DNA of 64,000 nt from Microthyrium microscopicum (GCA_010405405.1 MU004240.1:1374814-1438813); one strand, 5' to 3'. Counted from the stretch's first letter, positions 1 to 11,425 are shown. The notes: generated from the sequence alone by a model not told the origin. Numbers and translations: made by a program.

Positions 1-1590
1 ATTTATAATAAGTCTAGAAATTTATTAGTATTAATTTTAGTATTAGCTTTATTATATCTTATAATTACTTTATAAAATAATTTTAAAAGTTTCTTTTAAG
101 TATAAGTTAATAGCTAATATCTATAATTAAAGTCTACTAACTTTTAATCCTCTTCCTAATTTTTTATAATATATAATCTAATAAAGTCTAAAAAGTATTT
201 CTTATATAGTATTAGTTAAATTTATATATACTAAGTATAAAAAACTTATATTAAGAGTTTTTATAGGAATAAAAATCTAAAGATAGTAATAGTTCTTAAT
301 AAAGCTAGTTTCCTTATTAGCTAAATCTCTAATAGCGTAACTAATAAGAAAAATATTATAAATAGCTTCTTACTATTTATAGATAAGGTTAACTTAAGAA
401 AAAAACAAAATTTATAAATTACGCTCTTAGTAACTATGCTTATAAAAAAGTTAATAAAATTTTAAATTAAAGGCAATTTAAGAAGCCTCTTTAGAAATAA
501 TATAGCTAGTAGTAATATTATAATTATAAGTAATGCCTTTATTAGCATTAATACGTATATTACGCTACTTAGACTTCTTATACTTTATTTTTATTAATTC
601 TTAATAATAAGCTAATAAAATAATAATAGTAAGACATAGTCTAGTTTAATAAGTAGTACGCTTAGGTTTTTAGCTAAGTAATTTTATAGATTTACTAATA
701 TTAATACTAAGAGAAATTAATAAAGAAAATCTAATAGTAAAAAAGTATATATTACTCTTATTTAAAAAGTCTTATATAAGTAATAAGAATAGTAATACGT
801 TAATCTTTAGAAGCTTCTTAATATTTTATAGTCTTATACTTTTTATTATTTTTATAATTAATGTAAGTATTATTATTCTTCTTAAGGTAATTATATTCTA
901 TAATATAACTATTAAGATTAATACGATAAGTATAATTCTTAATTATATAAGGATTTTAAGATAATTAATTTATAAGCTTCTTAGTACTTATATTAAGAGA
1001 ATAAAGTTTTAGAAAGTTAAATAAATATTAATTAGGCTAAGAAACTAAAACTAAGACTAATAAAGAAAGTATAGGAATTATTATTACTAATTAAAAGAGA
1101 GTATATAGAAAAAGTTAAAGTATATAAGTAACGTAAAGTAGTATATGCGTATAGTTTCTTAAATAATACTTCTTAGAATATATTAATTTTAGTATTAAAT
1201 TATAATACTTTTATTATTTTAGGTTAGTCCTACTATTACTTACTCTTCTTTACTACTTTACTCTTTTTAATTAATTAAGCTTTTAAAGTTTTAAATTATA
1301 CTAGTTTAATATTCTAAATATTTTCTCCTTATAAAAGAATATTAAGAGATAGTTTTTAATAAGTAATAAGCTTACCTCTTATATCTTTAAAAGATTTATT
1401 TATTTCTTCTTTTCTAACTTCTTCTACTTTTTTAAGATCTTTAAGTTTCTCTTACTTTTATTATTTAAACCTTTATTGCCTTAAAGAGCTTTATTACTAT
1501 TATAATATACTTAAATAACCTTAATTCTCTTCTCTTTATACTTCTTTAGACTCTAATAAACTTTATAATACTTTAAACTTTTTTATATAA

Positions 1591-1765
1591 TCTTTATAAA
1601 CTACTCTAGCCTAGTAATAACTTTTATAGCCTTTAAACCTCTTTATAAATCCTCTATAAACTACTTTAACTTAGTAGTAACTTTTATAGCCTTTAAACCT
1701 CCTTATATTACCTCTATAAACTACTCTAACTTAGCTATAACTTCTATAAACTTCTACGTATTAAT
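1591..1765. repeat. 60-bp tandem repeat, about three copies
   Basis: Units start at 1591, 1651 and 1711, exactly 60 bp apart, each with a shared core TATAAACTACT. The third copy fades after about 40 bp. A period divisible by three, with open-leaning frames, suggests a former 20-residue coding repeat inside the mutated element. Unit differences are mostly C/T changes, as expected from RIP. Confidence 0.6.
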
Positions 1766-2559
1766 AATAACCTTAATAAACTACTTTATACTAATAATTA
1801 ACTCCTTAGCATTAATAAAACCTAACTATAGCTTATAAAAACTATTATAAAAGAGCTTTAACTTATAAAAACTATTATAATTAATAGAATACTTATTATT
1901 ATATACCTTAACGTGCTAAACTTAGTAGTAAGTTTTATATGCTTTATTTTTTTTATAAATATTAACTATAATACTAGTAAAGGCTCTACGCAAAATTTAC
2001 TAGATTTAAAAAGCTTATAATCTTCTAATTCCTAAAATACTATTTATAAAATTAGTTTATAAGATTTACGTTATATTCTAAGGAACTTTTAATAATAGTA
2101 GTAGTTTAATAAATTTAGATACGCGTTAGTAAAGTAATATAATTTAATATCTATAAAAATTAGTAAAAGCTTATCTTATTACGTATTTTAAAAGTAAGTT
2201 ATACCTCTATTTTCTAGATTATAAGTTATTAATTTTTATAAATACTAACCTTTATATAATTTATATAAAGAGAGTAATAATCTAGCAAAAGGATATAAAC
2301 TTAATAAAAGCTCTATATACTAGCTAAGTTATAAACTATTAGATAAATATTTAAAATTAACTAGCAACTTTATTATAGAGAAATAATTAGAACTAGTAAA
2401 CTTTAGGAAATAAAAAGAAAATTATAGTTATATAATTATTTATAAATAATAGAACTAATAAACTAATTCTAAATCCTAATTAATACTTTTATAACTTACT
2501 AAAAAATTAATAGTAAAATATAATTATTAAATACTATACTAAACTTTTTAAGTTAACCT

Positions 2560-2740
2560 AAATTATATAGCATTAGTCCTTTATTTAGGTTATCTATTAA
2601 TAAATATAACCTATAGGCTAGACCTATAGAAACCTAACCTATTTAGGTTAAGTCGTAATATTTCTAAAACCTAACCTACGCAGGTTATAAAAATATTTAG
2701 AGAAACCCATACCTAACCTAACCCAACCCATGCCCTAGCA
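2560..2740. repeat. CCTAACC-rich edge of the left AT island
   Basis: Motifs of the type AACCTAACCT and their complement AGGTTA recur several times between about 2590 and 2730. The last is followed by CCCAACCCATGCCCTAG just before unique sequence starts. Read on the minus strand, the edge begins TAGGGCATGGGTTGGG, which resembles the G-rich ends of hAT-type DNA transposons. The partner end lies outside the window, so this is only a candidate terminus. Confidence 0.35.
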
Positions 2741-2862
2741 TAGTAGCAATTATTAGGCTAAAAACAATGTATTGGTTGTTACTAAGACCAAATTAATCCC
2801 TTTATACTACTAAACATGTCTTAGTAGCCGAACTGAATTGATCATCAATCTATATATAAATC

Positions 2863-4007
2863 CTACAGTTTTGAGTTGTTCTCAGATGTCACCTCCACCA
2901 ACAGTTTGCCTGTGTTGTTCCCCTTGTACAGCCCAATCAAAGCTTTATCAGCATCCTTCAATCCACCCTTAATAACAGTTTCCTGTCTCTTGATCTTTCC
3001 ATCTGCCAACCAAGAAGCCAATTCTTTCCTAGCCGCCGCATATTGACTAGCATAGTCAAATACAATGAAGCCTTCCATTCTGATTCTCATGCTAACAATC
3101 ATGAGATAGTTGGTTGGTCCCTTTGCCTCACCAGCCTTTGCATTATACTGGCTGATTCCTCCACACATGACGAATCGAGCGTGTGGTTTCGCTCTGTTTA
3201 GTGCCAAATCCAGAACTTCACCACCAACGTTGTCGAAAAACACGTCAATGAGCTGCTTCGTAGCCGCTCTAAACTTCTTCGCAAACTCTGGATCCTTGTA
3301 GTTGAGAGCAGCATCATATCCAAGCTCATTCACAAGCCACGAGCACTTGTCATCCGAGCCAGCAATTCCAAGAACAGTGCAGCCCTTGAGTTTAGCGATT
3401 TGGCCGACTACGCTGCCAGTTGCGCCTGCAGCACCGCTGACGACGACGAAATCGCCCGCTTTGATCTTGCCGACATCCAAGATTCCGAAGTATGCCGTAA
3501 GCCCGGTCATGCCTAGGTCAATCAACAAAAGAATACAGCATTTTCGACATCCTATTACTCACCGAGAACACCGAGCGCGTCTGTGACTTTGCCATTCTTC
3601 ACGATCTCAGTCTTTTCCAACTCCTTCTCTTTTACGACTGCCAATTCAGTCCAGCCAACAGTGCCCGTGGCATATGTGCCAACGGGAAATTTTGCTGACT
3701 TTGAAGCTCTGACGATGCCCACGGCCCCACCACGCATGATCTCGCCAATCTGAACGGGTGGAACATATGAGCGCACATCTAACAGGTTATTAGCTTCAAA
3801 ATGAGATGTTTTAGTTAGTTCAGACGAACCATTGAGCCATCCTCTCATCGCTGGGTCCAGACTAAGGTACAGGCTCTGGAAAATGACTTCGCCATCTTTC
3901 AAGTCCGACTCCTTTGGAGAAGCATGCTTTTTCAGCGTGAACGTCTGGCCAGGCAAGATCTCTGCTTTTGGTCGCTCTGCCAGATGGACTGCTGTGTAAG
4001 TTGACAT
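2863..4007 (-). CDS. NADP-dependent medium-chain reductase (PTGR / leukotriene B4 dehydrogenase-like)
   Basis: Two exons, complement of 3563-4007 and 2863-3512, with a 50-nt GTGAGT..CTAG intron that restores phase; 364 residues. The N-terminal half is a GroES-like domain (residues about 10-135). The second half is a Rossmann domain with the nucleotide-binding glycine motif SGAAGATGSVVGQ at the start of exon 2 and the family-typical block FFDNVGGE. No catalytic zinc ligands are evident, as expected for the zinc-independent quinone-oxidoreductase/prostaglandin-reductase branch of the MDR superfamily. These enzymes reduce alpha,beta-unsaturated carbonyls with NADPH, probably in the cytosol; the substrate cannot be told from sequence. 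The ATG at 4007 is the first in frame. The stop lies only about 120 bp from the AT-rich block, yet the gene shows no decay. Confidence 0.9.
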
Positions 4008-4714
4008 GATGACTGATGGTGTGTGACGTATATGGCGAGGCTGAAACGTTTACAGGTAGAATTCGTCCTTGCTTTCTATATACTTTCGAAAAACGAACGG
4101 GGTTCCAGTTGTAGCTTCGAGTCTTGGAATTTTTCAATGCTTTTAGCCAGGTGTTACATATGCCAATGAATGTAGTCGGGCTGGCCGAGAAGTTCAGAGA
4201 ATAAATGTACAGTACCTCGGCTGGTTGGATTTCAGTGCAGTTGCCCCAAGAGGGGATTTGTTACCTCTCCCAGTCATTATTAATCAGTGCCGGGAGAATT
4301 CTAAGACGTCAAAAGCGAGTAGTCGACATGAGCATAGAACTTGGGCATAGTCGACCCTTCATAATTTAACGCTCCAGCGGCGATCAGCGGTGATCGAATC
4401 TCAATGATACTAGCTGGGCACAAGTCATGCGTGTGTTTCTGGCTTCTCAAAGCACTTTGCCAACATCAATTGCATTTTGATCAAGCCTGAAATTGTGAGC
4501 TATATGCTATCCTACATATTCGCAGCCTTATGTTCAAACGTGTGTTTGTGATCTCAACGCTGATATACCCTACTCTAAAATCTTAACCAAGTAAACGCCA
4601 TTTTTCAAGTTGACAAAGAAATAACAAACGCCTTAGTTAGGCCACTTATCATAATCATTAGCTCATTACGCTGCATAGTACGCCAAGATAAGGCTATCTC
4701 GAAATCGCCCGGGA
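4008..4714. other. Intergenic, reductase promoter side
   Basis: This gap of about 700 bp separates the start of the reductase gene from the stop of the DUF7053 gene; both are on the minus strand. It should hold the reductase promoter and the 3' end of the DUF7053 transcript. I see no conserved coding frame, RNA gene or repeat. Confidence 0.5.
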
Positions 4715-6002
4715 TTATATCTTCTTGAACTGTGTATGTTCAGGAACTTGATCAGGCTGAACTGGAGGTCTTGGTGAGCCTTCGAGTTTTCTCAGCGCTG
4801 CTTGCTGTTGCTCTTCTGTTCCTTCGTTCATAGTTGGCAATTCGGCTATGAAGCCGCCATGATCGAGGCCTGGTGATTTATGGGGGGTTGAATCGGAAAG
4901 ATTGGAGATTGGCCGTGATTGAGTGGACCAATGTGCATTACTCAGATGAGGAGAGCCTTGTCCTTGCGAGTATTCTGAAATGTTGGACGCTGGTCTCAGA
5001 TGTTGATTATATGGGGAATTTGGGGCAAATGAAGGAGAATGTTGAGGATGATAAGAATCTCCGGGAAGTTCCATAACAGCGCCTTGCTGACCAGGCTGGC
5101 CTTGTTGCGCATATTGAGGTGCGTACTGCTGCGGATATTGCATTTGCTGGGGATACTGCTGGGCGTACTGTTGAGGATATTGTGAAGGATATCCAGGGTA
5201 CTGTGGGTGCTGCATTTGCGCATGTTGCAGTGGAGGACTTTGCGGCCCGTACTGTGAGTCGATTTTTGGAACTTGATAAGGTAGGCCGGGCGAACCAGGT
5301 GGCTGTGTCGGTACTGACATTCTGGATGGAGATGGAAGTGGCACTGGTCCATGTGATCCGACATCAGAAGGGTTTATGGTTTTGAGTTTGCCATCTTCCA
5401 TCATTGCCTGCAAAGCACCAGAATCTAGTAGTTCGGCCTTTTTGAGCATGCGATCAACCATTGTTTTTGCCGCCGCCTTCATCTGACTTTTCACAAAAGA
5501 TACCATCGTTATGTTGCACTTGATTTCAATATCCTCTCGCAAATATAAGCCATTGGCTGGCGCTCCTATTCCGAGTTCTCGTGCTTCTGCAGGTTCGCCA
5601 GGTTGATTACCACATATGCGCCATTTGTTTCTCATGTCTATACCCATGGGGATTAACATGTGTGTTTGTATTCCCCAGGGCATGTCATGAAAACAGCCTT
5701 TGAAGCTGATCTTGCCCGAGCCCAATTTTCCGATACCAGGCATGAACTGAACGCGCTCCGTGATCTCATACCAGGTAGAATAAAATTCATCGGCCTCGGC
5801 ATCGCGTGGAGCTTTTATTTGTTTGTAGTCCAGGACAAGAGGATTAATCGTTATGATTTCGCCATGACTGTGAAGCAGGTCGATAGCCAACTAGAAACAA
5901 GTCAGCAATGATGCGGTGTAGACATATCGGTGGACTCACCTGTCGCGGGATTAGACTGTTGATCGGCGTAATCTGCGTATAAACTTCTTTCTTCCTTAAC
6001 AT
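4715..6002 (-). CDS. DUF7053-family fungal protein with Gln/Pro/Tyr-rich tail
   Basis: Two exons, complement of 5941-6002 region (last exon base 5940) and 4715-5890. The intron (GTGAGT..TTCTAG, about 49 nt) falls between the codons of IPRQ and LAIDLLHSH, giving a continuous conserved block. The start at 6002 (MLRKKEVYTQ) matches what I recall of this family; an in-frame ATG at 6029 would add nine residues. The folded domain covers roughly residues 1-185, with family-like stretches such as ERVQFMPGIGK and GAPANGLYLRED. The rest is low complexity: repeated Tyr-Pro-Gln-Gln units around residues 235-280, then Ser/Pro-rich sequence to the end, 412 residues in all. The function of DUF7053 is unknown to me. 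The tail looks disordered and suited to multivalent contacts, which is inference. Confidence 0.8.
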
Positions 6003-8329
6003 AATGGCGACTGATAGAGATTCTGGCAAAAGATATGGAGGAACTGTAGAAAAAAGGGACCGGTTTGCCTAAATGTCCAGATTTGCGACGCTGTCAGCAC
6101 AAGCGGGGAAGCCGTGGGACAATGATCTTGGCGTGCGCTGCGGCTTGAGATGAAATTTGGTGGTAGCACGTGGAAAGCGCTATTGCTAGCGGAAGTGCCC
6201 TGTGTATTTGGTGGAAGGCGATAAAACCGCGGTCACTTGAAACATGAACTGGCGATAATAGTGATAGTGGAAAGAAACTGGAAAGCAGGTTGAGGAGAGT
6301 GCCTTGAGTAGTGCGCATAAGACTTCAAGAACAGCGAGCAAGGGCCAAGAATTCAAGATTGAGGGCGTAATGTGGCTGTAAATGGTTCAAAGGCGTATTG
6401 GACGATTTGTTAGTAGATGACATCAGATAACTCATCCCTTAACCTGTAGGCGCTAGAAAGCGACAGTGCATTAGTGCGCGGGCACCTTACTCAAGAAGGC
6501 AAGATTTCCAAGGTAAAATACGCCTCAGCCCCGAAAACACACCCAAAATCACCCCTTCACATACAAATTATTTCGACGCTACTGTTGGAAAGTGGCTGAC
6601 AGCTTGCTTTGTCACTGGCTGTCGAGCTTTGCTAGCTCAAGCCGCAATGTCGCTACAGGTTAAGGGATACAGTAAGTAACTCAGGCGTCGAGGCACAAAA
6701 GGACAGTAACGATGGGCTGATTACGATAGAGCAATGATTATCAGTTATGCGTCTGGTAGGGCGAGGATACAGCCTTCTGACTTGTCGATATAAGTAATTC
6801 AAATGCCGGCACCACGAGCTGAACAAGCTGGAATCGCTACCGCGCCCAAAATGGCCCCAGATGCACAACTTAGGCATGGACTTGCCGCCCTGGGACGCTT
6901 CATGTTCTCACAATTCCTTTGCGCAGTAATTCGTGGCTTCAGCGGCAGTTCAGCCGTGCCTCCATGCTGACGAACAACATGCCAAAGGGACCATACCTGT
7001 AGAATGTCATTATAACTTGGTGATCGCTAGATTTTCCTACACAGGTATCTAAAGCGCAACACTCGTTCTTCACTTCTATGCCTGGCATTCGAGTCTCTTT
7101 GTTGTCTCCTAAACAGATACTCGTGTACCTCGAACTAGGTATTTGAGCAGCAAAAATTCCTTATTCTCCGTTGGCACTGCTAATGACGGCTACAACTCCA
7201 AGAGTATTCAAGACATAATGTGTGCTCGCTGTTCGTCAACTAGCAAGTGTTCGGATGCATAAAACTCCAGATTACCGTAGCATTTGTTTTCGCCTTCAGC
7301 TTAGATCTCCCGGATCCTACTGCTTCCGCGCGGTTATGGGCATCTCGAAGAGTGGTCGTAGCTACCGTAGCTTTCGCATCATTTGCAAGTTTGATTAACC
7401 GCTTTTGGTAATCCCAATTTGGGCTTACTACTCAGTAATTTTAGGGGACCCTACCTAGCGCTAGCTTTTGTTCACACGTGAAATTAATCCTCTACTTATC
7501 ATTGGTGAAAGATATTGGTCATCCCAAATTTGGGATTACCAAAAGCGGTTAATCAAACTTGCAAATGATGCGAAAGCTACGGTAGACTGACATTCCATTT
7601 TTGATGCTTTTCATGTCTTTCACCCAGCCTTCTTGACTGCGCGGAAGGGAACATAGCCGGAGCTATGGCCTGCCCTTTTTGCCTTTCCATTACTCAACTC
7701 AATATTTTCAGGCTTCAACTTGATCATATTCAAACCCTGTCTCTCTGATAATATGGATTTTGTTGAATTTATGCGCGATATGGATTATTTTCTTCACTTC
7801 TAAAGTGGAAGTTAGCATTTGTCGATGCGACGCGCACGCGATCCATGTACGTCCACAAATCGAGCGGGTCAAATAAGATGTTTTGTTCTTCACAACAGCA
7901 TGATCATCATTTCTATACAACGCTCTGGTGCTTTGCAGCTGTGTTGCGGCATTGTTGCAGGATGCAGTGGGGTTGGTGGGCCGAGATAGAAGGAATGCCG
8001 CTTCGAAAACTGCGCTGATTCAGGCTTCATCTGCGATTACTCAGCCATTCAACTGCTAAACCTCAGACTCATGGGCTGGCAATTGCACCAAGATTTTAAT
8101 GAGCTTACATCTTTGAGAACGGCCCCTTTCCTCCTGGTCTAACTCTACGATTGAAGCATCAAAGAAGTTTGATTACAAGCTCTCGACTCTGAAGGACTAG
8201 CCCAATGCAAATCGACAGCAAGCTCACAGCGCCACCAGAGGTTGATACCCTCCATTTCATCACCTCATTATTCACTGAGAGCTAAATACAAAACAACTTG
8301 TGGGCTCATTTTGTTTTGTAGGCCAAAAG
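6003..8329. other. Long intergenic region
   Basis: This region of 2.3 kb has normal base composition but no frame resembling a known protein. Apart from the inverted-repeat element at 7363-7584, it should contain the promoters of the DUF7053 gene (minus) and the SNG1-like gene (plus). A small hairpin, CATAGCCGGAGCTATG, lies near 7651. Short open frames here have no coding character. Confidence 0.5.
7363..7584. mobile_element. MITE with about 60-bp inverted repeats and TA ends (Tc1/mariner-like)
   Basis: The two ends are near-perfect inverted repeats of about 60 bp, starting TACCGTAGCTTTCGCATCAT at 7363 and ending with its complement at 7584. I see only one single-base indel between the arms. 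The roughly 100-bp centre carries no coding sequence. If the outermost TA on each side is the target duplication, the element body starts with CCGTAGC, which fits a non-autonomous Tc1/mariner-superfamily element. It shows none of the AT drift of the islands, so it is either recent or too short to be a RIP target. It lies in the SNG1-side intergenic region. Confidence 0.8.
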
Positions 8330-9859
8330 ATGCAGTTTTACCCTAGAGCTCGCGAAAATAGGATTCTTCCGACTCACCTATCATTTCGAGTTCCTCGTAG
8401 AGCTTTGTTGAGAGCAGCAACTATCAATCTTGTCTTCCTTCAGCTCCTATTTCTCGGTTTGTTTTGTTACATATACGGAGCCATCTTTGAACAAACACCA
8501 CGAATCAAAAGCTTCAATGTGCTCTACGTGGACTACGATGGTGGCCCAATTGGCGCATCAGTTCGCGATGCCTACAAGTCTCTCCAGGCAAACTCATTTC
8601 CGACCCTGATTGAACGCTCACCTTCGGAATTTGCAGCCCCATTTGATCTCAGGAGAGAAGTCTGCAAAACGCACTACTGGGCTGCTGTTTACACCGTCCC
8701 AGGGGCGTCTGATCGACTTCAGACAGCTCTTGCTGGACATTCCACCGCTTACAATAAATCCGATGTCCTGGCATATATATGGAACGAAGCACGGTATGCT
8801 ACTACAATAGACAGTGCCATTTCTGCGAACATACAGACGTTATCTTCTACAGCTCGCGTAAGATACACATCAAGTAACTGGACCGAAACGGTCCCTAGAC
8901 CAACCATCGAAACATTTTCCGTCCTCTCCAACCCCTGGCAGCTCAACTCCATCAATATTCAACCGACCGTACAGGGTGGTCGACTGATATACAACACGCT
9001 TGTAATAGTACTTGTGCTGATTCAAGAGTTCTTCTACCTGGGAACTCTGAACGGTTTGTACGAAAACTTCAAAATATATGCTCGAATCAAGCCTCACCGG
9101 ATCATCATCATGCGCACCATTCTCTCGGCTGCCTATACGTTTATTGGCTCGCTCTGCGTTGCTGGAACTATATGGGCTTTTAGAGCTGGCTGGGGGGTCG
9201 ACACAGGCCAATTCTTCCTTTGCTGGGCCGTCCTATGGCTTTTTGCTCACACCAATTTTCTCACCCTTGATGTCTTCACCACCTGGCTGCCTCATCCGTA
9301 TGTGCCAATGGCGCTAATCTCCTGGGTTGTCATCAACGTCACTTCCATTCTAGTTCCATTCGAACTATCGCCAGGGTTCTACCGATGGGCATACCTACTT
9401 CCTGCCCATGAGGTATACCAGGTTCTCATTGACATTTGGTCTCGCGGGTGTGATCCGGTACTGCACCGCGCATTACCCATATTGCTTGCATTGGAAATAT
9501 CTGGCCTTGTCTTGAACGCATTAGGCACTTATCGACGGTGTCACTATGCAACTATCAAGCAAGAGATGGAACAGAAGGCCATGACGTTACGTGTCGATGA
9601 AGCCTTGGCGTTAGAAAGAGAACACGATGGTCGCATGCGAGGAGAAAAGGATACTGACGCAATCACGGTACCCCTGGGAGAACATGTTACAGCACCAGAT
9701 GATAATGAAAAGGAGGATCGGGAGAAGGCTGAGGCTGGTATCAATCAGGCTGACGTTGGGCTTCAAAGGTTGCGTTCACGAACAGGCTTTGATGTGCAAT
9801 TTGGCCCTGCATTTGGGTTCGACTTTGGGAAACCGCTTGATTCATCGCAGACTCGGTGA
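8330..9859 (+). CDS. SNG1/DUF3533-family multipass membrane protein
   Basis: The protein has 509 residues from the ATG at 8330; the frame is open upstream to about 8300 without another ATG. One membrane segment lies at about residues 31-52 and is followed by a large extracytoplasmic domain (about 55-215). Five further hydrophobic segments lie at about 218-240, 260-285, 290-312, 320-342 and 378-400. This 1+5 layout resembles ABC-2-type permeases and is the layout of the DUF3533 family. The yeast member, SNG1, is linked to nitrosoguanidine resistance and plasma-membrane lipid asymmetry. The C-terminal 110 residues are charged and presumably cytosolic. A TTTTGTAG just before the start could be a splice acceptor, so an extra short 5' exon is possible. 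The exact substrate or role is unknown. Confidence 0.85.
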   Translation: MQFYPRARENRILPTHLSFRVPRRALLRAATINLVFLQLLFLGLFCYIYGAIFEQTPRIKSFNVLYVDYDGGPIGASVRDAYKSLQANSFPTLIERSPSEFAAPFDLRREVCKTHYWAAVYTVPGASDRLQTALAGHSTAYNKSDVLAYIWNEARYATTIDSAISANIQTLSSTARVRYTSSNWTETVPRPTIETFSVLSNPWQLNSINIQPTVQGGRLIYNTLVIVLVLIQEFFYLGTLNGLYENFKIYARIKPHRIIIMRTILSAAYTFIGSLCVAGTIWAFRAGWGVDTGQFFLCWAVLWLFAHTNFLTLDVFTTWLPHPYVPMALISWVVINVTSILVPFELSPGFYRWAYLLPAHEVYQVLIDIWSRGCDPVLHRALPILLALEISGLVLNALGTYRRCHYATIKQEMEQKAMTLRVDEALALEREHDGRMRGEKDTDAITVPLGEHVTAPDDNEKEDREKAEAGINQADVGLQRLRSRTGFDVQFGPAFGFDFGKPLDSSQTR

Positions 9860-10537
9860 AGATCCACAGCTCAAGTACTCTGGACATTAAATACGTCGGA
9901 CATTAAATACGTCGGCAAGTAGGTCATACAATGGCAGAACTTCATACACCTTGCTATCGAGCATTAGAGGTGCTCTAATTCAAAAAGCAGCGCCCCTGAT
10001 ACTGGTACGAAGTCTGTGACTGCCTTCTAATAGCTAGAAGTCACTTCACTGATACCCCAAGGCTCAGTGACTAATCTATATCTCGTTTACTGCAGGGTTT
10101 ATAAACCTTGTAAAGGGTCCAAAACTCCCTCAGATCGAAAGTCAACCACATGATTTAATTGCCATTGCATACTTCATATATAACAGGAAAAAATGAATAT
10201 GCTCTGACTATCTAGTCTACTTAAAATATGGTAAGTATTAATAATTATATACTTCTGATGCTTGGCTGGTTCTGACAATGGGCCGAATGCGCTTGGCCTC
10301 CATCGCCCTGGCTATATCTTGATGACGAGCTCTCCTGTTCACCAAGACGCTCACTTCCATCTCTTTAAACTGTTCCTTCATAATCAAATTTCACAACTAA
10401 CAATTTCAATACCAATTTAAAGTCCAATAACATCCACCAACCTCAAACAGCTTCGATTTCCAGCGAAAATTACGAAAAACACCTCCAGGCCTGCGAACTC
10501 CTCATTTCGAGCTCCACAGATTACATCCAATGAGAAG
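9860..10537. other. Intergenic between SNG1-like and hypothetical gene
   Basis: The gap holds the 3' end of the SNG1-like gene and the promoter of the next plus-strand gene. From about 10375 the sequence turns C/A- and CT-rich, typical of fungal 5' leaders. A perfect 16-bp tandem duplication lies at its left edge. No coding frame or RNA gene was recognised. Confidence 0.5.
9882..9913. repeat. Perfect 16-bp tandem duplication
   Basis: The unit GGACATTAAATACGTC occurs twice with no gap (9882-9897 and 9898-9913), just after the SNG1-like stop codon. It is probably a replication-slippage product in the 3' untranslated region. Confidence 0.9.
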
Positions 10538-11425
10538 ATGTCCATTGATTCTACCCCGGAAGACTATTGGGGAACTTTCCTACTGAACGATGAAGAACCA
10601 ACGTCAATGCTCGTCAGATTAGCGATCGCTCTTGGAGATTTTGCGGCATCTACTTCGACATTGCATACACCCAAGCAAGATGTTACCAAGGCCAAAACGT
10701 ACTTCCTGCCAGAAATGTTTATCACCATCTATAAAATCCTAGATCTTGAGCCTATGCCTTTCCCCGATGACATATCTAGTCTGGACACAGACGTCTTGGA
10801 TCGAGCATGCGCAACTCTATACGCCAAATTCGAAATGCCACACGAGATGGGATCAAGGAGGTCAGAATCCACCGGTACTGCAACACCACTGCTTTTGAGA
10901 TCAGGTATCGTCCGATTCATCACTCTAGCCTGCCAGGCCGACCCAGAAATTGCCGCGATCCGATTGTCAACACTTCTCGACACCAAAAGTTTATCTCTTT
11001 ACGATCCAATGACAGACGAGCCATTCCAACACACCACAATCCCCAGACTATGTCTCCCAATTGTAGACGTTCCCTCCGCCAAAGCCACGTGGGAAATTGG
11101 CCTTGAAGCGCTGCGATCTGAAATGCCAGAATGGCATGAACACAAAAACAGACCACAGATGGGAACAGTCACTACTAGCTACGGCTCCATCGTCACCTCT
11201 TCAACCGGAGGATCAAGGACTGTTTCGCAAACAGTACTGCAAACCACCTCTGTCTTTAGCACCTCTGCCAGCAACGCGGACGAATCAGGTGATGATGCGC
11301 TCTTGCGGCTTCAAAAGGCCGTTAGTGCTCTTCCTGAGAATCGTCCACATACGATTGCTGAAATTGGAAATCTAATGAATCAACAAGCTAAGCAGCAGGC
11401 ACTGGTGCAAGACATCACTCAGTGA
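10538..11425 (+). CDS. Hypothetical protein, 295 residues
   Basis: Single-exon frame from the ATG at 10538 to the TGA at 11423-11425. I do not recognise the family. The N-terminal half (about 1-100) is acidic, with hydrophobic patches suggesting a helical fold. Residues about 110-185 contain a well-mixed globular segment. Residues about 205-245 are rich in Ser/Thr/Gly and likely flexible. The C-terminus (about 250-295) looks like one amphipathic helix ending in Gln-rich sequence. There is no signal peptide or membrane segment. Codon use and composition match the neighbouring genes, and a CA-rich leader precedes the start, so it is probably a real gene. It converges with the MFS transporter gene downstream. 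Confidence 0.7.
   Translation: MSIDSTPEDYWGTFLLNDEEPTSMLVRLAIALGDFAASTSTLHTPKQDVTKAKTYFLPEMFITIYKILDLEPMPFPDDISSLDTDVLDRACATLYAKFEMPHEMGSRRSESTGTATPLLLRSGIVRFITLACQADPEIAAIRLSTLLDTKSLSLYDPMTDEPFQHTTIPRLCLPIVDVPSAKATWEIGLEALRSEMPEWHEHKNRPQMGTVTTSYGSIVTSSTGGSRTVSQTVLQTTSVFSTSASNADESGDDALLRLQKAVSALPENRPHTIAEIGNLMNQQAKQQALVQDITQ

Larger units (their letters stand above)
1..2740. repeat. AT-rich, RIP-mutated repeat block (left island)
   Basis: The stretch is overwhelmingly A+T, dense in TA and nearly free of CA and TG, which is what C-to-T mutation at CpA on both strands (RIP) leaves behind. No usable reading frame is present. A three-copy 60-bp tandem repeat and lysine/glutamate-rich minus-strand reading around 1.3-1.8 kb suggest an element coding for helical protein on the minus strand, but no family can be named. 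The block continues beyond the left window edge. It ends at about 2740, where normal base composition and the reductase gene begin. Confidence 0.85.

Noticed and set aside
2590-2730. Telomeric repeat tract suggested by CCTAACC words
   Set aside because: The fungal telomere unit is CCCTAA in uninterrupted tandem. Here the words are irregular, appear in both orientations and border an internal repeat.
6653-6877. 74-codon minus-strand frame in the long intergenic region
   Set aside because: There are no family features, and composition and length are what chance allows. The same holds for 7708-7920 and 6094-6318.
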